From CAZDCD01 sp964503885 (GTDB lineage: Bacteria; Bacteroidota; Bacteroidia; Bacteroidales; UBA10428), in NCBI GenBank assembly GCA_964503885.1, contig CAZDCD010000008.1, forward strand, positions 110,248 to 174,247: a stretch of DNA of 64,000 bases. The letters run 5' to 3'. Both the position numbers and the translations under genes were made by a program. Positions within the stretch are counted from its first letter, which is position 1; each line of letters opens with the position of its first letter. The notes beneath the pieces were generated by a model that saw only the letters and a list, made by a program, of their open reading frames with translations, was not told where the DNA came from and did not search any database. This document shows positions 44,050-52,956 of the stretch, piece after piece.

Positions 44050-44856
44050 TCAGGGTTGAGTAACCTGTAAACCGTCGTTGTATTTGTATGCTGTGCCTTC
44101 GAGCTTTACAGAAGGATACGCACCGTATCCTTTGCTGAACGTTTTTTTGGTGATGAGAATGCAATCGGCTTCAAGGTTCGCTGCCCGGCGCCTGAGGATG
44201 ATCAGGCCGTTCTTTTCAAGAAAGGTATTGGTTGCCTGAACACGATCGGCTACAAAAACAGAATTTACCGGTCCGATTTCCACCATTTCAGCCATTTCCT
44301 TTTCATTCTCAGTTACGGTAATGCTTTCCCATGATTTATGGTGGTGCACGATGAGCCTGTCGTCGATATAATTCAGCGAATCTTTGTTTACTTCATCAAA
44401 TGGTACGAACAGATCGATGTTTCCGTTGGCGTAAATGATCTGGCTCACTTTCTCCCTGTTCACCGATTCAACGTTGGTATTTAAAGGGTAAATAAACCTC
44501 ACGTCAACAAGTGTAATATGTTGTACTTTCACAAACAGCACTTCATTGTCGAATGTGATCAGCTTGTCGAAATCATCGATTGAGAACCCTGGTTTTCCTA
44601 GATTGGAGATAAGGCCGAGCTTTTTGGCCGATTCTCTGATTAGGCTGTCGGCATTGGAATGCCTGATATACGTAGTATACTCATCGGAGTTTCCGGCTGC
44701 GATATGCCTGACGGTAGTTATCCCCGGCGTGTGGTTTCTTTCCTGACCGATCTCCGGTTCACGGTCAAGGATTGTACCAACGGGTCGATTTTCCTGTGGC
44801 AATCCGAATATGCTTTTGCACAACATCAGGATCAGCAATGCTTTTTTAAAATCCAT
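44050..44856 (-). CDS. Secreted protein of unknown function with RcsF/DUF4156-like C-terminus
   Basis: The 268-residue protein has an N-terminal hydrophobic signal (MDFKKALLILMLCKSIFG). It has a middle part with beta strands (FDNEVLFVKVQHITLVDVRFIYP, SQIIYANGNIDLFVPFDEVN) and a C-terminal domain NGLIILRRRAANLEADCILITKKTFSKGYGAYPSVKLEGTAYKY. The last part has the helix-strand pattern with GADxVL-like ADCILI and GTAY seen in RcsF/DUF4156 folds that sense or bind in the envelope. That similarity is by eye and weak. It is a single gene with its own terminator. Confidence 0.5.
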   Translation of the reverse strand: MDFKKALLILMLCKSIFGLPQENRPVGTILDREPEIGQERNHTPGITTVRHIAAGNSDEYTTYIRHSNADSLIRESAKKLGLISNLGKPGFSIDDFDKLITFDNEVLFVKVQHITLVDVRFIYPLNTNVESVNREKVSQIIYANGNIDLFVPFDEVNKDSLNYIDDRLIVHHHKSWESITVTENEKEMAEMVEIGPVNSVFVADRVQATNTFLEKNGLIILRRRAANLEADCILITKKTFSKGYGAYPSVKLEGTAYKYNDGLQVTQP

Positions 44857-44983
44857 ACGTATCCATTTACGGGAGTTAAACGATTATTTCGGCACTAAAT
44901 GTAACAGATTTTTTCCCACTTCAGAAAATTTTTTGGTGAGTATACGTTATTATTTTATGAAAAATATGATACAGGAAGTTTCT

Positions 44984-44991
44984 TACTTTTG
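44984..44991 (+). promoter_or_regulatory. Candidate -7 element for the cyclase-family gene
   Basis: TACTTTTG (44984-44991) matches TAnnTTTG 18 bases before the ATG at 45010, implying a very short leader. No -33 match is seen. Confidence 0.35.
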
Positions 44992-45009
44992 TAAAGAAAT
45001 CATATTAAG

Positions 45010-45660
45010 ATGACAGCCCACCTGCTTGATCTGACCCATGAATTGAAAACCCGCTCACCTGTCTTTCCGGGTGACAGGGAGCCGTCGATTGCGATCAGTC
45101 ACACCATTGGTAAAGACGGGTACCAGGATATGGATATCCATATTACCACGCATACAGGAACACATATCGATTGTCCGCGGCATATCTATGAAGGCAGGGA
45201 TTCAGTCTCTGATCTGCCGGTGGAGGCATTTTATGGAAGGGGACTGGTAATCGACTGTACATATTGCGGCGGAAGAATTACAGGCGACCTGCTGCAGAAG
45301 TATGCGGCAAGGGTTTCGGAGACCGATTTTTTATTGTTGCATACGGGTTGGGACAAATACTGGGGAACAGATGCCTATTTCAGGGATTTTCCCGTGCCGG
45401 ATGCAGCATTCGCGGAATTTCTGGTTTCATATCCGCTCAGGGGAGTGGGTATTGATGCAGCATCGGTCGATGGGGTTGGTTTGTCTGATCTTGCTGCTCA
45501 TAGACTATTCCTTGAGAATGGATTGGTGATCATCGAAAACCTTTGGGGACTTGACCGGCTGCCCCAGTCGGGTTTCCATTTCAGCTGTTTTCCTTTGAAG
45601 ATCTCCGGGGGAGATGGTTCCCCGGTAAGGGCAGTGGCTTATCTTGATGATGGAGCATAA
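45010..45660 (+). CDS. Cyclase family metal-dependent hydrolase
   Basis: The 216-residue protein has the cyclase/kynurenine-formamidase signature THTGTHIDCPRHIYEGRDS at about residues 45-62, whose histidines and aspartate bind the metal. LTHELKTRSPVFPGD precedes it. LLHTGWDKYWGTDAYFRDFP and GVGIDAASVDGVG complete the active site, with the later LENGLVIIENLWGLDRLP. Such enzymes hydrolyse amides or cyclic substrates. Kynurenine formamidase is one candidate, but no tryptophan-degradation gene is nearby. Monocistronic, with a 180-base gap after it. Confidence 0.85.
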   Translation: MTAHLLDLTHELKTRSPVFPGDREPSIAISHTIGKDGYQDMDIHITTHTGTHIDCPRHIYEGRDSVSDLPVEAFYGRGLVIDCTYCGGRITGDLLQKYAARVSETDFLLLHTGWDKYWGTDAYFRDFPVPDAAFAEFLVSYPLRGVGIDAASVDGVGLSDLAAHRLFLENGLVIIENLWGLDRLPQSGFHFSCFPLKISGGDGSPVRAVAYLDDGA

Positions 45661-45840
45661 ACATCACTACGTCAGAGAACCGGCATGTAATGTAAATCGG
45701 CATACAGCATGCAAGCGCGGGAATAAATAAGAATTAATGAAAAAATACCATTCAAAACAACTGCCCTGATACTAATTGATCGTATCTTTTGGTTCTATGA
45801 AATAGTATTTTTTAACATCAAATAACCACCTATTATCCGT

Positions 45841-47835
45841 ATGAAAAAGTTTATAAGACTGCTCATAATCCTTATTCTCCTAAGTGCAATAGCCGGTGCA
45901 GTATACCTGTTTTATCTGGCTCCCGGAGAAAATTTTCAATCGGTATACCTGGTACCCGGGAATGCCGCCTTTATTATAGAGACCGAACATCCGTTCGATG
46001 CCTGGAACACTATAGTGCATAGCCAGGCATGGCAATACCTGAAAACAAACAAACTGCTTTCCGGGATTAATAAAGATATTGAAAAAGCCGATTCAATGGT
46101 CAACTCGAACAGGCTGTTGCTGAAATTATTCGGTTCCCGCACGATCATGATATCATCGCATGCTTACAAACCCGGCAAATATGAATTTTTGTATGTTGTT
46201 GATCTTAAAAAAACAGCCGGGCTGAAGTCTGCAAAAAATATTCTCGACAAAATTCTGGGGACCGGTTACAGGCTTACCCAACGCAACTACAAAGAGGTAG
46301 AAATTATGGAGTTGCTGGAAAAGGAATCAGGAGATATCTATTATTTTTCTTTTATAAGGAATCAGCTGGTCTTTTCTCAGATCCCTTCCCTGATCGAAGC
46401 CTCTATAGATCAGCTCGATAAGCTGACTCTCGGCCGGGACCTGAACTATATTGATGTTGCACGGAAAACTCAGGGGAAAGGATTGTTTTCGATCTGCATC
46501 AATTATCCGTATTTCAAAAATTATTACACTGATGTGATGGGTAAGCCGAACGATTTTGTGGATAACCTTGCAAAATTCCTGTATTATACATCGGCATATG
46601 TCGAGCTCAGTGGCGAAGGTTTGCTTAAGATTACAGGGCTTACCAGTGTAAAAGATACATCGCGTTCGGTTTTCAATGCCTTGATGCAGTCGGGGTATGG
46701 CCCCCATGAAATTCTGGGCATTACTCCCCAGCGAACAGCATCGGTCATCGATATTGGATTTGATAATGCCGAAGAGCTTTATACTAATTTCGGAAAAACA
46801 ATCGGTGAGGAAACCTGGCAAAATATAACGACATCGCTCGATAAAACAGAAAAGAAACTAAAGATAAGCATCCGGGAAAATTTTCTGAGCTGGATCGATC
46901 GTGAAATTGCCTTAATTCAAACCCAACCTTCAAATCTGGGGAAGAATAATGAATTTGCTGTTGTTTTTAAAGCCAGAAACGGAAAAACAGCGTTTAAAAA
47001 TCTTGCATTTATGGCTGAGCAGTTGAAAAAGAATTCACCGGTAAAATTTCGTGAAGTTGAATATAAGGGCTATACCATCAGTTATCTGCATATCCCGGGT
47101 ATTTTCAAATTCCTCTTCGGAAAGCTGCTTGAAAAACTTGACAAACCCTATTTTTCGGTTATCGCAGATTATGCCGTATTCAGCAATCACCCTCAAACCA
47201 TAAAAAGCATCATCGACGATTATGAGGCTGGGAAAACTGTATTGAATGATGATAAGACCAAAGAGTTTATCGGGTATTTTCCAAATAAATCCATTGTTTT
47301 CTTATACTTTCAGACACCTGTTCTTTTCAGCAATCTTAAAGAATTTGTATCTCCTGCAACCTGGCTTAAGCTCAACGAAAACAAGGAATATTTCGAGAGC
47401 TTTCCGGACATCGGAATTCATATCGATAATGAAAAAGAATTGCTTAGGGTTGAAGTAATAGCGCGGTTTGATCCCTTTTTCGAGGAATTCGTGCCGATGC
47501 ACTATCTTCCGGGGGAAAGTTATTTCTACCCCGATGATTCCGTGAAAGAGCCAGAGGCTACCCAAACAATTGTCTACGAGCCGGTAATCCATATCGATGA
47601 TCTCGATGCCCCCGGATATAAAGAGTTTCATGCAAACGGGACTCTGAAATTGGAGGTTGACCTGAAGAAAGGAATGAAAAATGGCAACTTCAGGGAATAT
47701 TATGAAAATGGTGAAATAAAGATCAGGGGCAGGTACAAAAACGACCTCATGGATGGCACCTGGAAATATTACGATGAGAACGGCAAACTAACCGGCAGCA
47801 GGGAATATGATGAAGGAGAGCTGGCGGGTGAATGA
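45841..47835 (+). CDS. DUF3352-like membrane-anchored protein with MORN-type repeats
   Basis: The 664-residue protein starts with a signal anchor (about 6-27, LLIILILLSAIAGAVYLFYL). A large extracytoplasmic part follows, with repeats of the kind KFLFGKLLEKLDKPYFSVIADYAVFSNHPQTIKSIIDDYEAG that resemble DUF3352 of Bacteroidota. From about residue 590 three MORN_2-like repeats occur: YKEFHANGTLKLEVDLKKG, FREYYENGEIKIRGRYKND, WKYYDENGKLTGSREYDEG. The repeats are the YwqK-type (x-Y-Y-x-N-G-x-x) usually found in separate proteins. The fusion is notable. Probable location is periplasmic, anchored in the inner membrane. Function is unknown. Confidence 0.7.
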   Translation: MKKFIRLLIILILLSAIAGAVYLFYLAPGENFQSVYLVPGNAAFIIETEHPFDAWNTIVHSQAWQYLKTNKLLSGINKDIEKADSMVNSNRLLLKLFGSRTIMISSHAYKPGKYEFLYVVDLKKTAGLKSAKNILDKILGTGYRLTQRNYKEVEIMELLEKESGDIYYFSFIRNQLVFSQIPSLIEASIDQLDKLTLGRDLNYIDVARKTQGKGLFSICINYPYFKNYYTDVMGKPNDFVDNLAKFLYYTSAYVELSGEGLLKITGLTSVKDTSRSVFNALMQSGYGPHEILGITPQRTASVIDIGFDNAEELYTNFGKTIGEETWQNITTSLDKTEKKLKISIRENFLSWIDREIALIQTQPSNLGKNNEFAVVFKARNGKTAFKNLAFMAEQLKKNSPVKFREVEYKGYTISYLHIPGIFKFLFGKLLEKLDKPYFSVIADYAVFSNHPQTIKSIIDDYEAGKTVLNDDKTKEFIGYFPNKSIVFLYFQTPVLFSNLKEFVSPATWLKLNENKEYFESFPDIGIHIDNEKELLRVEVIARFDPFFEEFVPMHYLPGESYFYPDDSVKEPEATQTIVYEPVIHIDDLDAPGYKEFHANGTLKLEVDLKKGMKNGNFREYYENGEIKIRGRYKNDLMDGTWKYYDENGKLTGSREYDEGELAGE

Positions 47836-47942
47836 CTGAATTCATCGGGGATGTTGATAAAAACATTTTTACTTCTTTCTTAAAATGGTGAATTTTACCG
47901 TCTGACAATCGAGGCATTATAACGATAAACTGGCGGCAAATC

Positions 47943-48632
47943 ATGAAAGCTGACCTGATTGCGAGGGATCTGATCACAAATTTGAAGAAGGGGAAAGAGG
48001 TTGAAAATCTGCTTCAGGATCTGGCATCTGTTGATCCTTCCGACCTGAAGATGCAACTTCAGAATGACCAGGCCAGAAAAGCGTTCTGGATCAATCTTTA
48101 TAATGCGGTGAGTTTGTTTTTGCTCAGGGATGATCCGTGTATTATTACCATGCACGAGGGCAGGAGAAAATTTTTCAGGAATAAGACCATAACCATTGCG
48201 GGCAAAACCATTAATCTCGATTTCATTTTGCATCATATTCTTCAGAAATCCGGAAAACTTCGTTTACGTGGACTTTTCAGCAGTTTTTCTGATTCCGGAT
48301 TTGAAAAAATGCTGGGGATAGAAAAACCCGATCCCAGGGTTTATTTTGCGTTGAACTGCGGGGCAACAAGTTGTCCGCCGCTCAGGGTCTATGAAGAAGA
48401 AAAAATCGAAAAACAGCTTGAACTCGCCACTATTTCTTTTCTCGATTCGAAAACACAATATTTTCCGGAAGAAAATATCGTAACGGTTTCACAGATCTTT
48501 AACTGGTATGAAGAAGATTTCGGGAAGGAAAAAGGCGTGCTTGAAATGCTCAGAAAATACGAAAAGATCCCGGGAAACGCAACTCCCCTAATTATTTATA
48601 ATGTCTTTAACTGGAATCCTTCGGTGAATTAA
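47943..48632 (+). CDS. DUF547 domain protein
   Basis: The 229-residue protein contains ARKAFWINLYNAVSLFLL (about 55-72), KTINLDFILHHIL, DPRVYFALNCGATSCPPLRVYEEEKIEKQLELATISFL and IFNWYEEDFG. These are the conserved segments of DUF547, whose CxxxSCP cysteine and histidines suggest a papain-like or peptidase-related fold. No signal peptide is visible, so it may be cytoplasmic. It starts 107 bases after the MORN-repeat protein on the same strand. Function is unknown. Confidence 0.85.
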   Translation: MKADLIARDLITNLKKGKEVENLLQDLASVDPSDLKMQLQNDQARKAFWINLYNAVSLFLLRDDPCIITMHEGRRKFFRNKTITIAGKTINLDFILHHILQKSGKLRLRGLFSSFSDSGFEKMLGIEKPDPRVYFALNCGATSCPPLRVYEEEKIEKQLELATISFLDSKTQYFPEENIVTVSQIFNWYEEDFGKEKGVLEMLRKYEKIPGNATPLIIYNVFNWNPSVN

Positions 48633-48657
48633 ACCGGCACGTGATCTGTTTTCATTT

Positions 48658-49467
48658 CTATAATTCCGCAACCAGTTCAACAAACAGCCTTATCAGATCT
48701 TTTTCTGCAATTCCTGCGGTTTTAATAATATCGGCAAGATATGCAGGTTGCAGGTTATCGGGATCACATTCATCGGTGATCACAGATATGGCTGCACACG
48801 GCAATCCCATATGATTGGCCACAATCACTTCGGGAACTGTTGACATGCCCACTGCATCGGCGAAATTTCTGAACATCCTGTATTCAGCCCGGGTTTCAAG
48901 ATTCGGCCCGGTCACGGCAATATATACTCCCTTATGCAGTGTTATGCGTTGCCTGGCGGCAATTGCTTCCAGTTTTTCGTTCAGATATTGAGAATAGGGC
49001 CTGCTCATATCCGGAAACCTCGGGCCAAATTCCTCGAAGTTTTTTCCTTTGAGCGGATTATCCGGAAGCATGTCGATATGATCGTCGATGAGCATAAGAG
49101 AACCTTTCCTGATGTTCAGGTTCAACGCTCCGGCTGCATTTGATAACAGCAGGTATTTCACCCCGAGCTTTTTCATGACTCTTACCGGAAATGTGATTTG
49201 CTTCAGCGTATATCCTTCGTAATAATGAAATCGCCCCTGCATGGCCAGCACCCTTTTCCCCTTCAGCCTGCCGGATATCAGCTTGCCGTGGTGCGATTCC
49301 ACTGTCGCTACCGGGAAATTGGGAATTTCGTTGTAGGGGAGTACCTTTTTTTCATCGATCTCATCCACAAGCTTGCCCAGTCCTGTACCAAGTACGATGC
49401 CGATCTCGGGGTTCCCAAATCCTCTCTTCAGAAGGAATTCGGTAGTTTTGTTTATTTCTGAATTCAT
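48658..49467 (-). CDS. punA: Purine nucleoside phosphorylase
   Basis: This 269-residue protein belongs to the trimeric NP-II type that cleaves inosine and guanosine with phosphate in purine salvage. IGIVLGTGLGKLVDEI is the phosphate-binding N-terminal loop. FHYYEGYTLKQITFPVRVMKKLG has the conserved phosphate histidine, LLLSNAAGALN is the ribose site, YIAVTGPNLETRAEYRMF has the base-binding glutamate, and AVGMSTVPEVIVANHMGLPCAAISVITD is the signature. A DeoD-type hexameric fold is excluded by this pattern. It is next to metG on the same strand with a 75-base gap. Confidence 0.94.
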   Translation of the reverse strand: MNSEINKTTEFLLKRGFGNPEIGIVLGTGLGKLVDEIDEKKVLPYNEIPNFPVATVESHHGKLISGRLKGKRVLAMQGRFHYYEGYTLKQITFPVRVMKKLGVKYLLLSNAAGALNLNIRKGSLMLIDDHIDMLPDNPLKGKNFEEFGPRFPDMSRPYSQYLNEKLEAIAARQRITLHKGVYIAVTGPNLETRAEYRMFRNFADAVGMSTVPEVIVANHMGLPCAAISVITDECDPDNLQPAYLADIIKTAGIAEKDLIRLFVELVAEL

Positions 49468-49542
49468 GGAGAATCTTGTTTTGTGTTCAGTGTTTTGGAT
49501 TCAATGTTGTTGCTGCTTAAAAAAGTATATTGGTTGAAATCT

Positions 49543-51576
49543 TCATTTCACCTCCGACCCGTTTTCAGCGCTTTCGTCCGGGGAAACGAACGTGAGCCTT
49601 CCGGATGAATCTTCTGCCATAAGGATCATCCCCTGGGATTCAATTCCCCTTATTTTCCTGGATTCGAGATTTATGAGAATGCTGACCTTTTTGCCTACAA
49701 TCGCCTCAGGAGTGAAGAACCCGGCAATACCTGAAACCACTGTTCGTTTGTCGATACCGGTGTCGATCTTAAGCACCAGCAATTTATTGGCTTTGGGTAC
49801 CCGCTCTGCTTCGATAATGGTCCCTGTGCGGATATCCATCTTAGAAAATTCGTCGTATGTGATAGGTTCTTTTTGAGGTTTCATCGTTTTTCCTGGTTGA
49901 TTGTTCTGAGTTTTTGTGTTTTCAAGCTTTTTCAGTTGTGCATCAATGGTTTCATCGTCTATCTTTTCGAAAAGCAATGAGGCTTTATTCAGCCTGTGTC
50001 CGGCAGGCAATATTTCTGCATGCCCGAATTCGTGCCAGTTGTATGGAGCGATATTCAGAAAATGTATGATTTTTTCAACGGTGAACGGCAGGAAAGGGGC
50101 CATTATAACAGAAAGGTTGGCCGTGATCTGCAGGGCGATATTCATAATGGTTTTTACCCGGTTCTCATCCTTTTTTATGATGATCCATGGTTCGGTATCC
50201 GCAAGATATTTGTTTCCCAGCCGGGCAAGGTCCATGGCATATTTCAGGGCTTCCCTGAACCTGAAATTCTCAAGGCTCGATTCCACCTCATTTTTCAGAT
50301 TTCCTACTTCTTTAACGGTTTCCCTGTCGTAGTCAGTCAATCCGGTAATCTCCGGCACTATTCCCTTGAAATACGTATGCGTAAGCACCATGGCACGGTT
50401 CACAAAGTTGCCCAGAATGGCCACAAGCTCATTATTATTCCTGGCCTGAAAATCGTTCCAGGTAAAATCATTGTCTTTTGTCTCGGGAGCGTTAGCACAC
50501 AATACATAACGAAGTACATCCTCCTTACCGGGAAAATCCAGGAGATATTCATGCAGCCAGACCGCCCAGTTCTTTGATGTGGAGATCTTATCGCCCTCGA
50601 GGTTCAGAAACTCATTTGCGGGCACATTGTCAGGCAAGATATAGCTGCCTTCGGCATGCAGCATCACCGGAAAAACAATGCAATGAAACACGATGTTGTC
50701 TTTCCCGATAAAATGGACCAGCCTTGTCTCCTTATCTTTCCAGTATAATTCCCAGTCATCGGTAAGTTCTTTGGTATTCGAGATATAACCTATCGGAGCA
50801 TCGAACCACACATAAAGCACTTTACCTTTTGCTTTGTTCAGGGGAACAGGTATTCCCCAGTCGAGATCACGGCTTACAGCCCTGGGATGAAGTCCCTGAT
50901 CAAGCCACGATTTGCACTGCCCGTAAACATTGGCTTTCCATTCTTTATGATCTTCGAGGATCCATTTTTTCAGGTAACTTTCATACTTATCTAAAGGTAG
51001 AAACCAGTGTGTAGTCTCTTTCAGCACAGGCTGCGAACCGCTGATCATTGACTTCGGATTGATCAGGTCGGTAGGATTCAGCGAGGTTCCGCACCGTTCA
51101 CACTGGTCGCCGTAAGCCGATTCGTTACCGCAATTGGGACAGGTACCTGTAATATACCGGTCGGCCAGGAATTGCCCGGCTTCATTATCATAGTATTGCT
51201 GCGTTGTTTTTTCGCTGAATATGTTTTTTTTGTATAAAGTTTCGAAAAATTGCGATGCGGTTTCATAGTGGATCTTTGAAGTGGTTCTCGAATAGATATC
51301 GAACGAGATACCGAACTCTTCAAAAGATCTTTTAATCATAAAATGGTACCGGTCTACAATATCTTTCGGGGACACTCCTTCATTCCTGGCCTTTATGGTT
51401 ATGGGCACACCATGCTCATCTGATCCGCAGATATACAGCACATCTTCTCCCTTTAACCTCAGGTATCTCACATAAATATCGGCCGGCACATATACACCGG
51501 CAAGATGACCTATGTGCACGGGACCATTTGCATAAGGAAGGGCTGCAGTTACCGTATACCTCTTGTATTTATTCAT
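49543..51576 (-). CDS. metG: Methionyl-tRNA synthetase with C-terminal tRNA-binding domain
   Basis: The 677-residue enzyme charges tRNA-Met. The HIGH box is PYANGPVHIGHLAG (about 14-27). The zinc knuckles are CPNCGNESAYGDQCERCG (about 145-162), and the KMSKS equivalent is LEGDKISTSKNW (about 330). An anticodon-binding helical domain follows. From about 575 there is a Trbp111-like OB fold (MDIRTGTIIEAERVPKANKLLVLKIDTG) that dimerises and grips tRNA. The full-length long form is typical of Bacteroidota. Its promoter overlaps the divergent carboxypeptidase start. Confidence 0.96.
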   Translation of the reverse strand: MNKYKRYTVTAALPYANGPVHIGHLAGVYVPADIYVRYLRLKGEDVLYICGSDEHGVPITIKARNEGVSPKDIVDRYHFMIKRSFEEFGISFDIYSRTTSKIHYETASQFFETLYKKNIFSEKTTQQYYDNEAGQFLADRYITGTCPNCGNESAYGDQCERCGTSLNPTDLINPKSMISGSQPVLKETTHWFLPLDKYESYLKKWILEDHKEWKANVYGQCKSWLDQGLHPRAVSRDLDWGIPVPLNKAKGKVLYVWFDAPIGYISNTKELTDDWELYWKDKETRLVHFIGKDNIVFHCIVFPVMLHAEGSYILPDNVPANEFLNLEGDKISTSKNWAVWLHEYLLDFPGKEDVLRYVLCANAPETKDNDFTWNDFQARNNNELVAILGNFVNRAMVLTHTYFKGIVPEITGLTDYDRETVKEVGNLKNEVESSLENFRFREALKYAMDLARLGNKYLADTEPWIIIKKDENRVKTIMNIALQITANLSVIMAPFLPFTVEKIIHFLNIAPYNWHEFGHAEILPAGHRLNKASLLFEKIDDETIDAQLKKLENTKTQNNQPGKTMKPQKEPITYDEFSKMDIRTGTIIEAERVPKANKLLVLKIDTGIDKRTVVSGIAGFFTPEAIVGKKVSILINLESRKIRGIESQGMILMAEDSSGRLTFVSPDESAENGSEVK

Positions 51577-51621
51577 AATCGGGTAATAATTGCCGGATTC
51601 GGTAAAGATTTATTAATTTGG

Positions 51622-51652
51622 CAAAGATATTTAAATGGCTTTACTTAAGAAA
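51622..51652 (-). promoter_or_regulatory. Likely promoter of metG
   Basis: On the minus strand TATCTTTG (51622-51629) matches TAnnTTTG, with TTTC (51649-51652) 19 bases upstream at the -33 place. It lies 46 bases before the metG ATG. Confidence 0.45.
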
Positions 51653-51674
51653 ATTAGTTGGAGATTTAATTCCA

Positions 51675-52583
51675 TTGAAACATCCGCCTTATATACGACC
51701 GGGTGATGCGGCAGGGATTGTGGCACCTGCAGGAATTGTCGGTAGCCATGAAATAGAGCCGGCAATTCATATCCTTGAGGAATGGGGACTTCGGGTGGTT
51801 ACAGGCAAATCTCTTTATTCCAGGTCCCATTTTTTTGCAGGGGATCGTGCACAACGCCTGGAAGATCTTCAGAAAATGCTCGACGATCCCGCTATCGCCG
51901 TCATATTTTGTGCAAGGGGAGGGTACGGGACGATACACCTCCTGGATGACCTTGATTTTACCGTGTTTAAAAAAAATCCGAAATGGATCGTAGGATTTAG
52001 TGATATTACCCTGCTTCATACTTGTCTGTCGAAAAGGCTCAATATCGAGAGCCTGCATGCCATTATGCCAAAAAATTTCAGCATGGCGCTTGAGGATAAA
52101 AAATCACTGGAGTATTTAAAAATGGCCCTGTCCGGCAAACCGGTCTCCTACGATATACCTCCGGTGAATATAAATAAAAAGGGTATTGCAGAGGGCATCC
52201 TGACTGGCGGAAACCTGTCGATCATCTATAGCCTTCAGGCAACACCCTATGAGATCGATACCAGTGGAAAAATACTCTTTATCGAAGAGGTGAACGAATA
52301 CCTTTACCGACTCGACAGGATGTTGATGAACCTCAGGATGAGCGGTAAACTTGAGGACTTAAAGGGACTGATCGTTGGCGGAATGACGGAAATGCTGAAT
52401 ACTTCTCCTGATTACGGAAAGACTGCAAACGAAATTATTGCCGGATTTACCAGGGAATACCAGTTTCCGGTGATGTTTGACTTTCCTGCCGGGCACATGT
52501 ATCCCAACCTTCCATTGTTTATGGGAAGAAAAGTTACGATGGAAGTAAAAGAAGGCGCATGTACCGTTTCATTCAAAGAATAA
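51675..52583 (+). CDS. LD-carboxypeptidase (S66 family)
   Basis: LD-carboxypeptidases remove D-Ala from murein tetrapeptides during peptidoglycan recycling. No ATG precedes the domain. A TTG at 51675 gives the family-like start MKHPPYIRPGDAAGIVAPAG (303 residues), and a TTG at 51618 would add 19 residues. The serine nucleophile region is FCARGGYGTIHLLDDLDF, with KWIVGFSDITLLHT after it. The later EVNEYLYRLDRMLMNLRMSG holds the catalytic glutamate, and the final FPAGHMYPNLPLFMGRKV has the catalytic histidine. yraN starts two bases after its stop. Confidence 0.9.
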   Translation: MKHPPYIRPGDAAGIVAPAGIVGSHEIEPAIHILEEWGLRVVTGKSLYSRSHFFAGDRAQRLEDLQKMLDDPAIAVIFCARGGYGTIHLLDDLDFTVFKKNPKWIVGFSDITLLHTCLSKRLNIESLHAIMPKNFSMALEDKKSLEYLKMALSGKPVSYDIPPVNINKKGIAEGILTGGNLSIIYSLQATPYEIDTSGKILFIEEVNEYLYRLDRMLMNLRMSGKLEDLKGLIVGGMTEMLNTSPDYGKTANEIIAGFTREYQFPVMFDFPAGHMYPNLPLFMGRKVTMEVKEGACTVSFKE

Positions 52584-52584
52584 C

Positions 52585-52938
52585 ATGAAATCCAATACAG
52601 AAAAAGGAAAACAGGCTGAACAGCTCGCTGTGGGATACCTCCGGAAAAACGGATACCGCATTGTTGAGACGAACTGGAGGAACCGGCGCGAAGAAATTGA
52701 TATTATAGCCATAAAAGAAGACGAGATCGTTTTTGTGGAAGTAAAATCACGGAAAAGTGATGAATATGGAATGCCGGAAGAAGCCATCACCCGGAAAAAA
52801 CAAAAACACCTCATCCACGCAGCCGATGCATACATCCAAAAACACGACATTGATCTGGATGCCCGGTACGATGTGATTTCAATAGTCGATAACAAAGAAA
52901 TCAACCATTACCATTACGCCATCTACCCTTCATTCTGA
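52585..52938 (+). CDS. YraN family (UPF0102) nuclease-like protein
   Basis: The 117-residue protein has a PD-(D/E)xK nuclease core: KGKQAEQLAVGYLRKNGYRIVETNWRNRREEIDIIAIKEDEIVFVEVKSRKSDEYG. E37-x-D39 (EIDII) and E51-x-K53 (VEVKS) are the metal-binding residues. It is a predicted Holliday-junction-resolvase-like endonuclease of unknown cellular role. It follows the LD-carboxypeptidase stop by one base, so they are co-transcribed. The next gene is convergent with an 18-base gap. Confidence 0.92.
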   Translation: MKSNTEKGKQAEQLAVGYLRKNGYRIVETNWRNRREEIDIIAIKEDEIVFVEVKSRKSDEYGMPEEAITRKKQKHLIHAADAYIQKHDIDLDARYDVISIVDNKEINHYHYAIYPSF

Positions 52939-52956
52939 ACTTCTTAAGATACAGGC

